Source: Nemophila menziesii (taxonomy: Eukaryota; Streptophyta; Magnoliopsida; Boraginales; Hydrophyllaceae). Taken from it: DNA of 64,000 nucleotides. The DNA lies in assembly GCA_029959085.1 (NCBI GenBank), contig JARWIR010000015.1, positions 4,029,017 to 4,093,016 on the forward strand, in the 5' to 3' direction. Numbering within the stretch: the first letter of the stretch is position 1; the number at the start of each line of letters is the position of its first letter. The position numbers were made by a program, and so were the translations under genes. Shown here piece after piece: positions 1 through 12,125 of the stretch. Under the pieces are notes generated by a model. The model saw only the letters and a list, made by a program, of their open reading frames with translations, ran no database searches and was not told the origin of the DNA.

Positions 1-251
1 CAAAAGATGAAAATTTCAAAGCATAGAATATGATTTATTCATCAAATTCTCAAAAAAATAATAATATATTAAAGTTTAAATATATATACGGATCTTATTA
101 CATATAAAATTATATACTAAAATCATAGAAAATGAAACTCATCTCTTTTTTAAGGAAATGATAAAAAATAATACATTTTAACTATGTAAAAGTTGAAATG
201 TTCTAGAGAAACTCCAGTAAAAATTTAGAAATAAATTTAATTATAACTTAC

Positions 252-304
252 CTCTTCGTTTCATGATTGATATTTGTTTGTTGATCAAATGAATTTGGCG
301 GCAT
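252..304 (-). pseudogene. Exon 1 of a zinc-finger pseudogene lying left of the window
   Basis: On the minus strand, ATG CCG CCA begins a short open exon of 17 codons plus two bases, ending before a GTAAGT donor. The rest of this gene copy would lie left of base 1. The exon assignment is inferred from conserved position, donor consensus and telobox-bearing leader. Confidence 0.5.
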
Positions 305-368
305 AAGCTTGTCCTCCACTATCACGCTCCTTTCTTTACATTATGACGTTTTTATTTGAGGTAAAAAG

Positions 369-377
369 AAACCCTAA
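369..377. promoter_or_regulatory. Telobox (AAACCCTAA) in the pseudogene leader
   Basis: AAACCCTAA is a known plant promoter/leader element. It sits about 65 bp upstream of the exon-1 ATG, read on the minus strand. It is also present at about 11649 and in the monomers near 23.1, 26.4 and 29.9 kb. From the monomer at about 33.5 kb rightward it has lost one C. Function in these decayed copies is not shown. Confidence 0.45.
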
Positions 378-1055
378 TAATATCAGGCAGCAAGACCGAC
401 CCAAAAGGTTGTAATTGGGCCACAAATTTTATATTTTATGTTAATTTATTTAGAGTAAGAATTTTATTTGACAAATAAATAAAAAATGGACTGGGCTTGT
501 AACTACCGAACTCCCTGGACTATTTATTTTCAAAGAAAGAACCTTCTTAATTTCTTTGGCAATAAACATTTGTATTAAAAAATAAGGAAAAGATTACATG
601 AAAGTTAACGAATACATGCTCATTTTCAAGAAATACCAAAATCCTAGTTATATATTTGATAATAGGGTCGATTCTAACAAAACCAAAATATCGAACTTAC
701 CCAAAAAATATAAAAATAAAAAGAACCGGTAAAAGTTTTTTTGAAAAAATAAAAAATTTCGGTTCGGTTTTTCTACGCTAAATCGTACAAAAACTAATTT
801 ATGTACATATTTTTTTTTTGATTTTTGAATAATCTCTTCTCTATCCTTACTGAAGGAAGCTTTAAATTTTTTTATATTTAAAAATAATTAAAATAAGGGA
901 TAGAAACTCAATTAAGCTTGAAAACAAAAATGCTCACGTATAGTACCGCACGCTTGAAAAGGTCATAATGTATAAAATACCTTTACATTTATACTTAGTT
1001 GATATATCTAAAGAGTTGTTTTGTTTATTTAAAAATCTTCAAACTAAAGCATAGA

Positions 1056-1501
1056 CATTATGTTATATAAAGATCCATCTGCAATTAATTATTTACAATT
1101 TAATGCATAGAATTCCACTGTCAAGAATATATTTTTCCTACATCAGTTAATAACCTAATAATTTGACACTTCATATATGAATATGTGAGATAATAAAATG
1201 TCACAAGTATACGTTATTGGAATTATCCAATTACCAAACCCAATAGTATAAAACAAAAATATATACTGAACCGAAAAACATTATGTTATATAAAGATCCA
1301 TCTGCAATTAATTATTTACATTTTAATGCATAAAATTCCACTGTCAAGAATATATTTTTCCTACATCAGTTAATAACCTAATAATTTGACACTTCATATA
1401 TGAATATGCGAGATAATAAAATGTCACAAGTATACGTTATTGGAATTATCCATTTACCAAACCCAACGGTATAAAACAAAAATATTTACTGAACCGAAAA
1501 C
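1056..1501. repeat. 223-bp tandem duplication inside a monomer
   Basis: Two copies, 1056-1278 and 1279-1501, start with cattatgttatataaagatc and differ at a few bases. The same duplication occurs at 12467, 27085 and 30631 with an identical 223-bp period. The other monomers have one copy, which explains the 3.54 versus 3.32 kb length classes. Confidence 0.92.
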
Positions 1502-1550
1502 TGAGAAAACTTAATCAATCAAAATCGTTATGTTCGGTAATACCATCCTT

Positions 1551-2949
1551 AAAGGACATATCATTCGTTTTTGGTTTTGGTAGAAAGCCGAAACGCACGT
1601 AACTATACTCACCATAGTTGATAAGGAACAAAAATCAGTTGTCTAGCAGTGAATTACATATGTAACTCCTAGTTTGAAGATTTTCCTTTACATTTCTATT
1701 CCAAGAAACATGCCTAATAGAGGTATAGGGTTTATAACGAATAAACTCCCTAATTCTACGCATAAGATGTTTAACTCTCCAATTAGATACAGATGTCGAG
1801 AACAGGCTTTCCCAACACAGAAGTTTAGGACACCTAACTTCTTTATTCCAATGATCTCAATTTATGTAGGTTCATTCTCAGGGAAAGTGGGTAGAGGTTT
1901 GCAAGGAGGGAGAAAATCCCCAAACTCCCCTAACTCATGTGCGAATTAGATGGCGCACAATGGAGTATCGAATAGTGTACAGAGACCTACCTAGTGGTGT
2001 ATTATTAGTTTATTTCTCGAGACAAAGTTGGTTAAATGGTTTCAAGAGTGGTGCATATCCCTTTATTTTGGGTACATCACTAGTTCCTTAAGTTAGTTTC
2101 AAAATAACCACGGTATTTCATTTCCCTTATATAACATAACACCATATAAATTCATATATCCATCATTTTCGCTAACATTTTCAATAGAATTTTAAATTAA
2201 TATAAATGTGATACAACAACATTTATTATCTGAAACTAAACAAACTTTAATGAGAAAATATGTAAAATATAGGGTCGTAATGATAAATTACAACCTTAAC
2301 TCTAAATCTAGAGAATCTTCCCCTCCAGATTGAGTCTGAAACGCTTGTTCATAGCCATTATGAACATAACTTGTATCTGTAGGAGAAAAACCATAATTAA
2401 CCATTGATGCACTCCCATTGACAGAAGGAGCTCCAACAATTTTGGTTGGAAACAAATCTAATAGTGGCATTGCACTAGGACTATGAGATGTATCACTCTT
2501 AGCAAGTCAGCGAGCCAAATATCTTCCGCCTGATGCCTTTGCGCTCTCAAATTTGTGAGCATTTTGGTGCCCACCCTAAGCTCTACCACAAAAAAAAATC
2601 TTATAGCAGTACTCACATGCATACAACTTCAATCCATTCTTGGAATTATCAAGTTGTTTCCCGCCTGCTATTGCAACCATATTCTGCAAATTAGTGATAT
2701 ATTTAAAAGTTTCAACTTATCAAACAATTCTATCAACAGTAAATTAGTAAATCTTACCTTGAAAATCAGTGCGTTGTTCATATATGACTGAAATGTCGCG
2801 ATCTTATTATTCGTACACATTTTTGGTTGTTAATGATAAAAGTGGTGTCATAGAGAAATTCTACTTTATATATATATATATTTTTTCAATTATGCCCAAA
2901 TTATCCTGTATATCAAAATTAAAGTTACCAATTCTATTAGCATGGTTTT
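1551..2949. repeat. Monomer first half, truncated at 2949
   Basis: It matches other monomers up to a catggtttt motif and then switches to unrelated sequence. The part lost contains the 5' half of the zinc-finger pseudogene. A local deletion of about 8 bp follows aaatgtc near 2798. Confidence 0.9.
2288..2949 (-). pseudogene. C2H2 zinc-finger/EAR pseudogene, 5' half missing
   Basis: It keeps the zinc-finger/EAR exon and the upstream small exon, then ends at the foreign-block breakpoint. The last 60 codons are open and end in the EAR-type motif LDLELRL. The second in-frame break is preceded by LAR as elsewhere, but the next residues read LAKSD instead of LDKSD. Confidence 0.8.
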
Positions 2950-3578
2950 CAGGAAGCCTCGGGGATGCCTCTAAAGTCTCGAAATGGTCCAAATATAGCT
3001 TCACAACAGTGATTAATCGAACGGTACGATGTTCTCAATAAGATTCAACGTTTTATGTTCAGCTCGACTACATCTCCTTTTCTTTCGATACTTCATCTTC
3101 TCAATATCTTTAGTTGTGGTCTTAGATTGATTTATCTGGCAAATAGATCGGTAAGAGGTATATTATCTGTTCTATCAATTGGCACGGTCTGTGTGAATGA
3201 ATTTTGGTCCCATTGAGATTCCATATGGTTTTGATATAGTTGGCAAAAAATTTACTGCCACAAATGGATGACGGAATTATGCATAATGCTTTGGTAGTAA
3301 GGAAAGGATCTACCTCTAAGATAAGCAATCATTGGTCGAGAGAGAATAATGTTACAGAGAACCTGCATGTTATGGATAATCAACCACAAGTAGTTGACCT
3401 TATATACCAGCTATGTCGACGACTAATGAAGTAATCGAACCACATATTTTTGCTATACCTACAGATACATAAGGAGTCGAACCATATATTTCAACAATGC
3501 CTGTAAAATCTAATGTAAATGAACTACCCTAGCCTAAACACGGTCTTCACTGCAAATTCAACAATGCCTGCAAAATCT

Positions 3579-4107
3579 TGATGTCTCCTTGTTTGTGATA
3601 TAATAATCTAGGTTGGAGACATCATTTTAGGTGTATTTGGTTAATTAATATTAGATTTTTATTTGTATTTTGATAAATTCCTTTCTATTGACTTGATTTG
3701 ATGATTTATTATTTTTAGAGCATAATTGGGTTTAATTTATTTGTTTAGTGTGAAGCTTTAAAAATATATGGAAATTAATTAGATTCCAAATCAATTCTAA
3801 AGAGATAAGGATAGAAGATATGGATTGAAAATAAAAGGAAGTAGAGATGAAATAGGAAAAGAAAAGCTGCCAAGTAAATCTGAAATTCTGCAGCCACGTC
3901 CATTAAAGTGAAGATAACTTAAAATAGGATGGGAATTTGGAGGATCCATCTAAAAGAAAAGTGTAGATCTTTTTGACGCAGTCGTTTCGATATAAAGTAA
4001 GAAAATATTGGAGCAATAACGAAGAAGTTACGATCAGAATAAGACACCAGTGCTTATCATATCTCCTATATTTTAGGAAACGTATTTTATTTGGAAAAGG
4101 ATTCCAA
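3579..4107 (+). repeat. LTR fragment, plus orientation
   Basis: It begins with the tgatgtctcc terminus and includes the paired ggagacatca motif 50 bp on. Its reverse complement aligns with 5150-5674, so it is the 5' third of the same LTR family in opposite orientation. It ends next to the PBS of the inverted element. The second copy is at about 14995-15523. Confidence 0.75.
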
Positions 4108-4110
4108 TGA

Positions 4111-4128
4111 TCCCCGGCAGCGGCGCCA
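4111..4128 (-). other. Retrotransposon primer-binding site
   Basis: On the minus strand TGGCGCCGCTGCCGGGGA lies six bases after the LTR end. This is the typical sequence following the 5' LTR in plant Athila/Tat (Ty3/gypsy) elements. It fixes the LTR orientation as minus. The second copy is at 15527-15544. Confidence 0.8.
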
Positions 4129-4134
4129 AAAACT

Positions 4135-5674
4135 TGGTGTCGACTAGGGCGTGATAAAATTATATATAAATAAGATGCAAATAAACATCCTAGCCTAAAC
4201 ACAGTATTCACTGCAAGTATCACAGGTCGTACGCAAGTCTTAATGATAAGTAAGATTCGTTCACCAGAGAGTACGAAAGTTAGGAAGAACATATGCAATA
4301 TAAAGTGCAAATAAGAGAGGTAGATGAATATTACGCTGCAAATAAAAGACGAATGAAATATTTGTTGGGTTTTTTTGAATAAGAACAATTAACTAAATAA
4401 AGTAAAGACAAAAAATAAGTAAAGAGAACAGATAGTATGACAGTTTAGCTCGAGATCTAGCAAGCAATCCCCACTAGCCTTAATTATTCTAATCATGTAA
4501 GGGAGAATTGTGTGATATGCAATAGCTAGGATTCTATATTCCTCCTATTTCCTTCCAGGTGGACTTAGGTGGCGACCTAACAATTACCAGGGGACTTGGG
4601 TAAGGGGACCCTACATAATGATCGGTGATTAAATATCAAACCCTAATGACTATCTAGTTAGGCAAGCCCTTCTGGATCACTACCATACACTAGACGCTTA
4701 TGTGGTGTTTCAATAATCATACACCCCTTCCAGGTGAACATCTAACTACTATTAAGACAATCCTATACGCGTCCACTAGCAAGAACTACAGACAATAAAT
4801 CAAAACACATAAAACAGACAATAAAACACTAATATCAATTTAAATGCAAACATCCCAAATTAAAATAGATGTAAAACAATTCTAGGGTTCATACCCATAT
4901 GCTAATATCAAGCTAAAATAAAATAAGTTCATACTAGAGAAAGAAAAGAAAACAATTACAAATTTGAAGGATTGGGAAGACATGATTTGAGGTCCAACTC
5001 CTTCTGATCTTCTCTTCTCTTGATGTAGGCTTCTTTTTGGCTTAAAGGCTGTCCAATGATGTATTTCTAATGACAAGAGGGTGTATTTATAGGGTTTTCC
5101 AAACCCTAGGTCTAAATCTTGGAGTAGAAGGCTACTAATTTGAGTCAAAGTCCAACTCAAATTCGCTTCCTAAAATATAGGAAAAGGGAAAAACTGTTGT
5201 TATCTTGTTTCGGTCGTATCTTACTCGTTATTGCTCCAATTTTTGCCTACTTTATATCAAAACGACCGTGTGAAAAGTATCTACAATTTAGCCTTGTGTT
5301 GCTTCTCCAAATTCCCATCCTATTTTAAGTTATCTTCACTTTAGTGGATGTAGCTGCAAAATTTCAGATTTATTTGGCTAACTTTTTCTTTCCTATTTTA
5401 TCTCTACTTCATTTTATATCCAGTTTCAATACATATCTTCTTTCCTTTATATCTTAGAATTGATTTGACATCTAATTAATTTCTATATATCTTTAAAACT
5501 TCACACTAAACAAACAAATTAAACCCAATATGCTCTAAAAATAATAAATAATCAAATCAAGACAATAAATAAGAAAATATCAAAATAAAAATAATAATAG
5601 ATAATTAAATAACTAAATACACCTAAAATGATGTCTCCAACTTAGATTATTATATCACAAATAAGGAGACATCA
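4135..5674 (-). mobile_element. Athila/Tat-like LTR, minus orientation
   Basis: About 1,540 bp, bounded on the minus strand by TGATGTCTCC and GACACCA and followed by a PBS. A TATAAATA box is at 5084-5091. It shares blocks with 7824-9273 and, more distantly, with the LTR at 57066-58646, for example the gggtggactta segment and the segment around gttaggcaagcc. The internal region that should follow the PBS is missing; an inverted LTR piece is found there. Confidence 0.8.
5084..5091 (-). promoter_or_regulatory. LTR TATA box
   Basis: TATAAATA read on the minus strand lies within the LTR. The same box occurs at 8729-8736 in the second LTR. It is a plausible pol II promoter of the element. Confidence 0.5.
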
Positions 5675-6340
5675 AGACCCCTAACTCAAAGTTGTATCGT
5701 CCCGATACAATAAAGATAAGAATAGTAGGGTAGTCAAATAATAAATATAAGAAGAAGACGAAGAAGAAGAATATAAAACAATAAATGATCGTAGAGCATA
5801 ATATATGAAAAGTCTCATGTAGTAATGCTAAAGAAATAATGAACATATATGTTTAATATACACATAATCAACATTCCATAAATTCAAGTCCAGATTAACT
5901 TCACAATGCCAGAAGGAGAGGTCTTCAATTAAGTTCATGTTAATGGCTATAGGGTGATTATAGGTCCTAATATAGTATCCAATGATCCACTCACTTATGC
6001 CCTAATTGTTCCATTCTTACTCCACCAATTAGTTAGAAATCCTAAGGTCTTTATGGTTATAACATGGCTTAGGGACGGTAGGATATATTTGGATAATGAA
6101 AAGTGAGTTGTTGGCTCTCTCCTCACATTCCATCAACAAATTGCCCTAGAGCTTGATTTTCACTCGAAGACATTCTCACTCAATCCAATTTTGATGCTTT
6201 GATTTGGATCCCCAAATAACCCAAATAAAACCTTTTATGATGATTACATAATAAATTCAACTTTGTCGGTCCAAATCTTCTTAATATTTTTCATATATAT
6301 TTTTTCTTTCTTTTGATAGATAGTTACGACTCTCTTTCTA

Positions 6341-6523
6341 ATGCGAGATATCATGCTACTTTTTCTTATATTATTTTCCTTTTCAATACTTTTTTCATTT
6401 ACTTTTACCCCGACAAAGGGTTACAATTATAAAACTCATCATCATCAATACTATCACAATTACAATTTCCGAAACCCAATGTTTTCCAATGATGAAACCA
6501 ACCACCCCAAACTCAACCTCTAA
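6341..6523 (+). CDS. Hypothetical 60-aa secreted-type peptide
   Basis: Residues 5-22 (MLLFLILFSFSILFSFTF) are strongly hydrophobic like a signal peptide. The rest is rich in His, Tyr and Asn (THHHQYYHNYNF). The copy at 17757-17939 keeps the frame with two substitutions. No family is recognised. It may be a chance ORF in AT-rich DNA. Confidence 0.15.
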   Translation: MRDIMLLFLILFSFSILFSFTFTPTKGYNYKTHHHQYYHNYNFRNPMFSNDETNHPKLNL

Positions 6524-6534
6524 AACAACTTGTC

Positions 6535-6900
6535 TCAAGATTTGCTATTCGAGTGCAGGTCATATGGATAAGTCCTATAAACTAAGGGGTATAGCTTATA
6601 ATGTGGCTAATAAAAGGCATTAGAAAGGCTCAGAGTGGCTAAGACGGATATTAATAATAATCAAATAAAAGGGTGAGAAAGCAAAAAAGGCTTCCAGTGG
6701 CTTCAATATGAAAAAACTGCCTTATTAATTTTTTGTAATCAGCAGATTTCATTACTTTTTCACTTTTAGTTCATAGACAAGCGGGTTTTCAACTAATATC
6801 AAACCTCACGTTCTACACACCGATTAAATCTCCCTAATTTCCAACTTGACAATTCATACGCATTGCTTATTAATCTTCCCTATCTTTTACTTCCTATTTT
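6535..6900 (+). repeat. Unidentified dispersed repeat, copy 1
   Basis: Blocks such as ggtcatatggataa, actaaggggt and ctcacgttctacacac occur in the same order and at similar spacing at 55470-55800. The second unit has the same at about 17951-18316. It is probably a fragment of an unclassified transposon. Confidence 0.5.
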
Positions 6901-7166
6901 CATACATGCATACTAGACATATTTGTGACACCGTTTAAAAACATACTACTTATAATCGTTGATTTAATTAAAACAGCTCAATTGGTACATTCATCATATT
7001 TTACTCCAACTCTAACCCTAATTTTTTTAATTTTTATGCAAAAATAGAAAGGAAGATGAGGACAACGAATCCCCACCCCCAACTCAAAAGTGAGCCGTGT
7101 CCCCACGACTCGAAAAAAGACTCAATAAAGCAATAAAATTTTAACTAAACTAATTCATACAATAAA

Positions 7167-7397
7167 TTAATGAGAAGAATTAAAACGGGGTACCTTTCCA
7201 AAAAAAATCATGTTCTCTGCCACTGGATTTTTTTCTTTAGGCTTGGCTTGTATACTCTTTCTCATGTTATACTTTTGTAGTGGATGTTGTGTAGTTACCT
7301 CAAGATTTGGCTTCTTTGAACATGGCTCATCAAGATCAATGGCCTTTTCTTTGTTGTAGCTCCAGGTAAATTCTTTTTCTTCCCTAAGATTGAACAC
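7167..7397 (-). other. Open frame of unknown nature, 76 codons
   Basis: Lys/Glu-rich frame (MFNLREEKEF start, FNSSH end) in the filler, duplicated at 18583-18813 with two substitutions. There is no recognisable domain. The composition is more protein-like than the surrounding ORFs, but it could be an exon fragment or chance. Confidence 0.2.
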
Positions 7398-7823
7398 TTC
7401 CTATTGTCATCCATAAAGTCCGTTCTATTCGTTATCTTTGATTAATCCACAACTCAAGTTACACCAAGTATAGAATAAAGTTATGAAATATTGGTGTGGC
7501 TTGAGGTCGTTTCTTGGATGTATGATTATCAATGGTAGATGAAGAAACTCTTGATTTCTTCTTGGAAGAATTCTTGAGACCTTGATTAGCTTTGGTGTTT
7601 TATGGTTTGATGTAATGGTTTTGATGAAAAATTTGTGTTTATGGAATATGGAGGAAAGATTTGATGTTGTTGTGTTTATGTGAAAGTTTAATCAAGCTTC
7701 AAGGTATTTTTATGGGGTTTGGGTCTGAAATCGTCTTTATTTTACCTCCAAATCCAATTTTCTCGACATCATTCGATAGATCTCAAAAAGATACGCGATT
7801 TAGACTTATGGCCTGCAATTTTT

Positions 7824-9273
7824 TGGAATCGCCTAAGGTGTGATAAAAATAAGATATAAATAATGCAACTAAACACCCTAGCCTGAACACGGTACTCACT
7901 GCAAGTATAACAGGTCGTACGAAAGTTTTAAGATAAGTAAAGATCCGTTCTCAAGGACTTAGTGTGTTATACAAATGGATTTAACAGAATAGCGTAGAAA
8001 TTAAAAGTTAAATACAAGAAAAGTAAATAATGATGATTTATGAGGATATTTATGATTAACTAAATTAAGCTAAAGACAATAAAATAAAGTACGAGAGAAT
8101 AAGATGAGAAAGTATAGCTCAGGTTTTGCTAGTATGCACTAATCATTCTATTTATTCTACTAGTTAATAAGGGTGATTAAAGCTCTTAGATAAGTAGTCA
8201 GGATTCTATATTTCTCCTAACCCCCTTCCGGGTGGACTTAAGAGGCTACCTAACAATTACCAGGGGACTTGGGTAAAGGGACCCTACAATAATGATCGGT
8301 GATTAAATCTCAAACCCTAATGACTATCTAGTTAGGCAAGCCCTCTCGGATCACTACCGCACACTAGACGCTTATGTGATTTTACAATAATTAAACACCC
8401 CTTCCGGGTGACCATCTAACTACTATTAAGACTATCCTAACGTGATCAAGATTAAGACAACCAATAAATCAAAGCACATAAAACGAATATATGGTTAAGA
8501 AGCTATAATCAATTTAAAATAGTTTTCCCAAACAAACTTAGATAGAAGAAAATAGAATTCAAATATTATACATATGCAAAACCCAAGGTATGGGAAAATT
8601 AGTTCCTACTAGAAAGAAATAAACTAAAAATAAAGATACATACTGTCAACTTACTTCTCTTGAATGATGAATAAACTTAAGGACTAATTAAGGAGAGGCA
8701 AGGACATGTTTACAATGATTAAAGGGTGTATTTATAGGTGTTAAGGAATCCCTAGGTCGAAATCTTGGAGTAGAAGGAAAGTAATTGGACTCCTTTTCCA
8801 AATTCTTTCCCTAAATTATAGGATATAAGATAAACTGCTGCTGTCTTGTTTTGGTCGTAAATTATTTGTTATTGATCCGATATTCCCCTAATTTATATCG
8901 AAACGACCAAGTCGAAAAGATATATACTTTTTTGTATAGATTGATCCTCCATTTTCCTAGCCGATTTTGAGTTATTTTCATTTTAGTGGACGTAGCCGCA
9001 TAATTTCAGATTTACTTGGCAACTTTTCCTTTACTATTTTATCTCTACTTCCTTTTATCTCCAATTTTCATCCATATATTCCTTCCTTTATCTATTTAGA
9101 ATTGATTTGGAATCTAACTGATTTTACATATATCTTCAAAGCTTCACACTAAATAAACAAATTAAACCCAATATGCTCTAAAAATATTAAATCATTAAAT
9201 CAAGTCAAGTGATAGGAATTTATCAAAATACATATAAAAATTTAATATCAAATACTTAAATACACCTAAAATG
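7824..9273 (-). mobile_element. Athila/Tat-like LTR, truncated at the array junction
   Basis: About 1,450 bp related to 4135-5674. On the minus strand its last bases are TCGATTCCA-like (GGCGATTCCA), and its first about 55 bp including TGATGTCTCC are missing. The break coincides with the junction to the next monomer (atga/aaggac at 9273-9274). No PBS follows its 3' end, so it could be a 3' LTR or a solo LTR. Confidence 0.75.
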
Positions 9274-10010
9274 AAAGGACATATCATCCGTTTTTGGTTT
9301 TGGTAAAAAGCCGAAACGCACGTAACTATACTCACCATAGTTGATAAGGAACAAAAATCAGTTGTCTAGCAGTGAATTACATATGTAACTCCTAGCTTGA
9401 AGATTTTCCTTTACATTTCTATTCCAAGAAACATGCCTAATAGAGGTATAGGGTTTATAACGAATAAACTCCCTAATTCTACGCATAAGATGTTTAACTC
9501 TCCAATTAGATACAAATGTCGAGAACAGGCTTTCCCAACACAGAAGTTTAGGACACCTAACTTCTTTATTCCAATGATCTCAATATATGTAGGTTCATTC
9601 ACAGCGAATGTGGGTAGAGGTTTGCAAGGAGGGAGAAAATCCCCAAACTCCCCTACCTCATGTGCGAATTAGATGGCGCACAATGGAGTATCGAATAGTG
9701 TACAGAGACCTATCTAGTGGTGTATTATTAATTTATTTCTCGAGACAAATTTGGTTAAATGGTTTCAAGAGTGGTGCATATCCCTTTATTTTGGGTACAT
9801 CACTAGTTCCTTAAGTTAGTTTCAAAATAACCACGGTATTTCATTTCCCTTAAATAACATAACACCATATAAATTCATATATCCATCATTTTCGGTAACA
9901 TTTTCAATAGAACTTTAAATTAATATAAATGTGATACAACAAAATCTATTATCTGAAACTAAACAAACTTTAATGAGAAAATATGTAAAATATAGGGTCG
10001 TAATGATAAA

Positions 10011-11584
10011 TTACAACCTTAACTCTAAATCTAGAGAATCTTCCTCTCCAGATTGAGTCTGAAACGCTTGTTCATAGCCATTCTGAACATAACTTGTATC
10101 TGTAGGAGTAAAACCATAATTAACCATTGATGCACTCCCATTGACAGAAGGAGCTCCAACAATTTTGGTTGGAAACAAATCTAATAGTGGCATTGCACTA
10201 GGACTATGAGATGTATCACTCTTATCAAGTCAGCGAGCCAAATATCTTTTGCTTGATGCCTTTGCCCTCGCAAACTTGTGAGCATTTTGGTTCCCACCCT
10301 AAGCTCTACCACAAGAAAAAATCTTATAGCAGTACTCACATGCATACAACTTCAATCCATTCTTGGAATTATCAAGTTGTTTCCCGCCTGCTATTGCAAC
10401 CATATTCTGCAAATTAGTGATATATTTAAAAGTTTCAACTTATCAAAACAATTCTATCAACAGTAAATTAGTAAATCTTACCATGAAAATCAGTGCGTTG
10501 TTCATACATGACTGAAATGTCAGGGCCATCGATCTTATTATTCGTACACATTTTTCGTTGTTAATGATGAAAGTGGTGTCATAGAGAAATTCTATTTTTT
10601 TTATATATATATATATATATATTTGTTTCAATTATGCCCAAATTATCCTGCATATCAAAATTAAAGTTACCAATTCTATTAGCATGGTTTTTCATTGCCA
10701 TTAAGGAAAATATGAGTATAAATAATACTATCTAAACAATCAGAGTTTTTAGCAAAAACAAAAGAAGTTGTTAAATATTCTACCTATTCCTTGTTGAGAC
10801 AATGTATAGGCCTAAAATTTTGTAATGTGTAAGAGTTATTAAACATAAAAGAAGAGTCTGGTTTATTAAATTACGTAGCAAATAAATTGGAAAAAGGATA
10901 AATCATGTATCACCAACAGCAAGAAACAGTTACAATTTCTCTCTATTGCTCTTTATCGCGATAAAAAAGAGTAAAGACAATTGTATAAATATTGTTGGCA
11001 CTATAAACATTCTACTTTTGTCTGCAATTAGACACTTACAAAATATTACGAATGTGTTATGTACTTAAAAAACCTTTTTGTTGATTTATTACTAGTATTA
11101 ATATTTTCTTCTAAAATCCTTTCCACAGAAATTTTTACAACAATGACTATACAACAATACCTATATTTCAAAGTTAACCTAATTGATTTTTTTTCTCAAA
11201 TGAAACAGTACAAAGAATCTAAAGATACATAAAAAATTAATACTTATGCTTCACATTTTTGTAGGTTTTACAACTCCACAAAAGATGAAAATTTCAAAGC
11301 ATAGAATATGATTTATTCATCAAATTCTCAAAAAAATAATAATATATTAAAGTTTAAATATATATACGGATCTTATTACATATAAAATTATATACTAAAA
11401 TCATAGAAAATGAAATTCATATCTTTTTTAAGGAAATGATAAAAAATAATACATTTTAACTATGTAAAAGTTGAAATGTTCTAGAAAAACTCCAGTAACA
11501 ATTTAGAAAATAAATTTAATTTTTACTTACCTCTTCGATTTCATGATTGATATTTGTTTGTTGAACAAATGAATTTGGCAGCAT
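10011..11584 (-). pseudogene. C2H2 zinc-finger/EAR pseudogene
   Basis: All recognisable parts are present, from the exon-1 ATG (11582-11584) to the stop at 10011. A Gly-to-Glu change (QSGEED) occurs in the acidic stretch before the EAR motif. The shared stop codon in the finger helix is present. The reading strand crosses a (TA)n tract near 10603-10623. Confidence 0.8.
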
Positions 11585-12125
11585 AAGCTTGTCCTCCACT
11601 ATCACGCTCCTTTCTTTACATTACGACGTTTTTATTTGAGTTAAAAAGAAACCCTAATAATATCAGGCAGCAAGACCGACCCAAAAGGTTGTAATTGGGC
11701 CACAAATTTTATATTTTATGTTAATTTATTTAGAGTAAGAATTTTATTTGACAAATAAATAAATAATGGACTGGGCTTGTAACTACTGAACTCCCTGGAC
11801 TATATATTTTCAAAGAAAGAACCTTCTTAATTTATTTGGCAATAAACATTTGTATTAAAAAATAAGGAAAAGATTACATGAAAGTTAACGAATACATGCT
11901 AATTTTCAAGAAATACCAAAATCCTAGTTATATATTTGATAATAGGGTTGATTCTAACAAAACCAAAATATCGAACTTACCCAAAAAATATAAAAATAAA
12001 AAGAACCGGTAAAAGTTTTTTTGAAAAAATAAAAAATTTCGGTTCGGTTTTTCTACGCTAAATCGTACAAAAACTAATTTATGTACATATTTTTTTTTGA
12101 TTTTTGAATAATCTCTTCTCTATCC

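Larger units (their letters stand above)
5675..7823. other. Unidentified filler between two LTRs
   Basis: About 2.15 kb of AT-rich sequence separates two LTRs of the same orientation. It has no PBS after the upstream LTR and no recognisable retroviral coding sequence. It includes a dispersed repeat (about 6535-6900) also found at 55.45-55.8 kb, two short ORFs of unknown meaning, and short tracts such as repeated gaagaa near 5752. I cannot say whether it is host or element DNA. Confidence 0.5.
2950..9273. mobile_element. Foreign block in monomer, retrotransposon-rich, copy 1
   Basis: 6,324 bp replace the distal part of a monomer. Content in order: unidentified sequence (2950-3578), a plus-oriented LTR fragment (3579-about 4107), a minus-oriented PBS and LTR (4111-5674), unidentified sequence (5675-7823) and a second minus-oriented LTR (7824-9273). 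No gag, protease, RT or integrase coding sequence is visible inside. Confidence 0.85.
1..11278. repeat. Higher-order repeat unit, copy 1
   Basis: The unit consists of the second half of a monomer (1-1550), a first half (1551-2949), a foreign block (2950-9273), a first half (9274-about 10690) and the start of the following half. It matches 11279-22726 throughout with scattered substitutions. The main size differences are a SINE in copy 2 and a longer (TA)n tract near 22014-22068. Confidence 0.9.

Noticed and set aside
3903..4388. 161-codon minus-strand frame (MFLFKKTQQ...)
   Set aside because: It runs across LTR, PBS and inverted LTR sequence, so it is an artefact of the element structure.
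4135..9273. Complete LTR retrotransposon bounded by the two minus LTRs
   Set aside because: The PBS follows the wrong LTR for a two-LTR element (it lies outside the pair), no coding region lies between, and the LTRs differ in sequence and length.
9411..9602. Minus-strand 63-codon frame (MNEPTYIEI...) opposite the plus-strand frame
   Set aside because: It is present only in some monomers, broken in the others by single changes, and matches no family I know.
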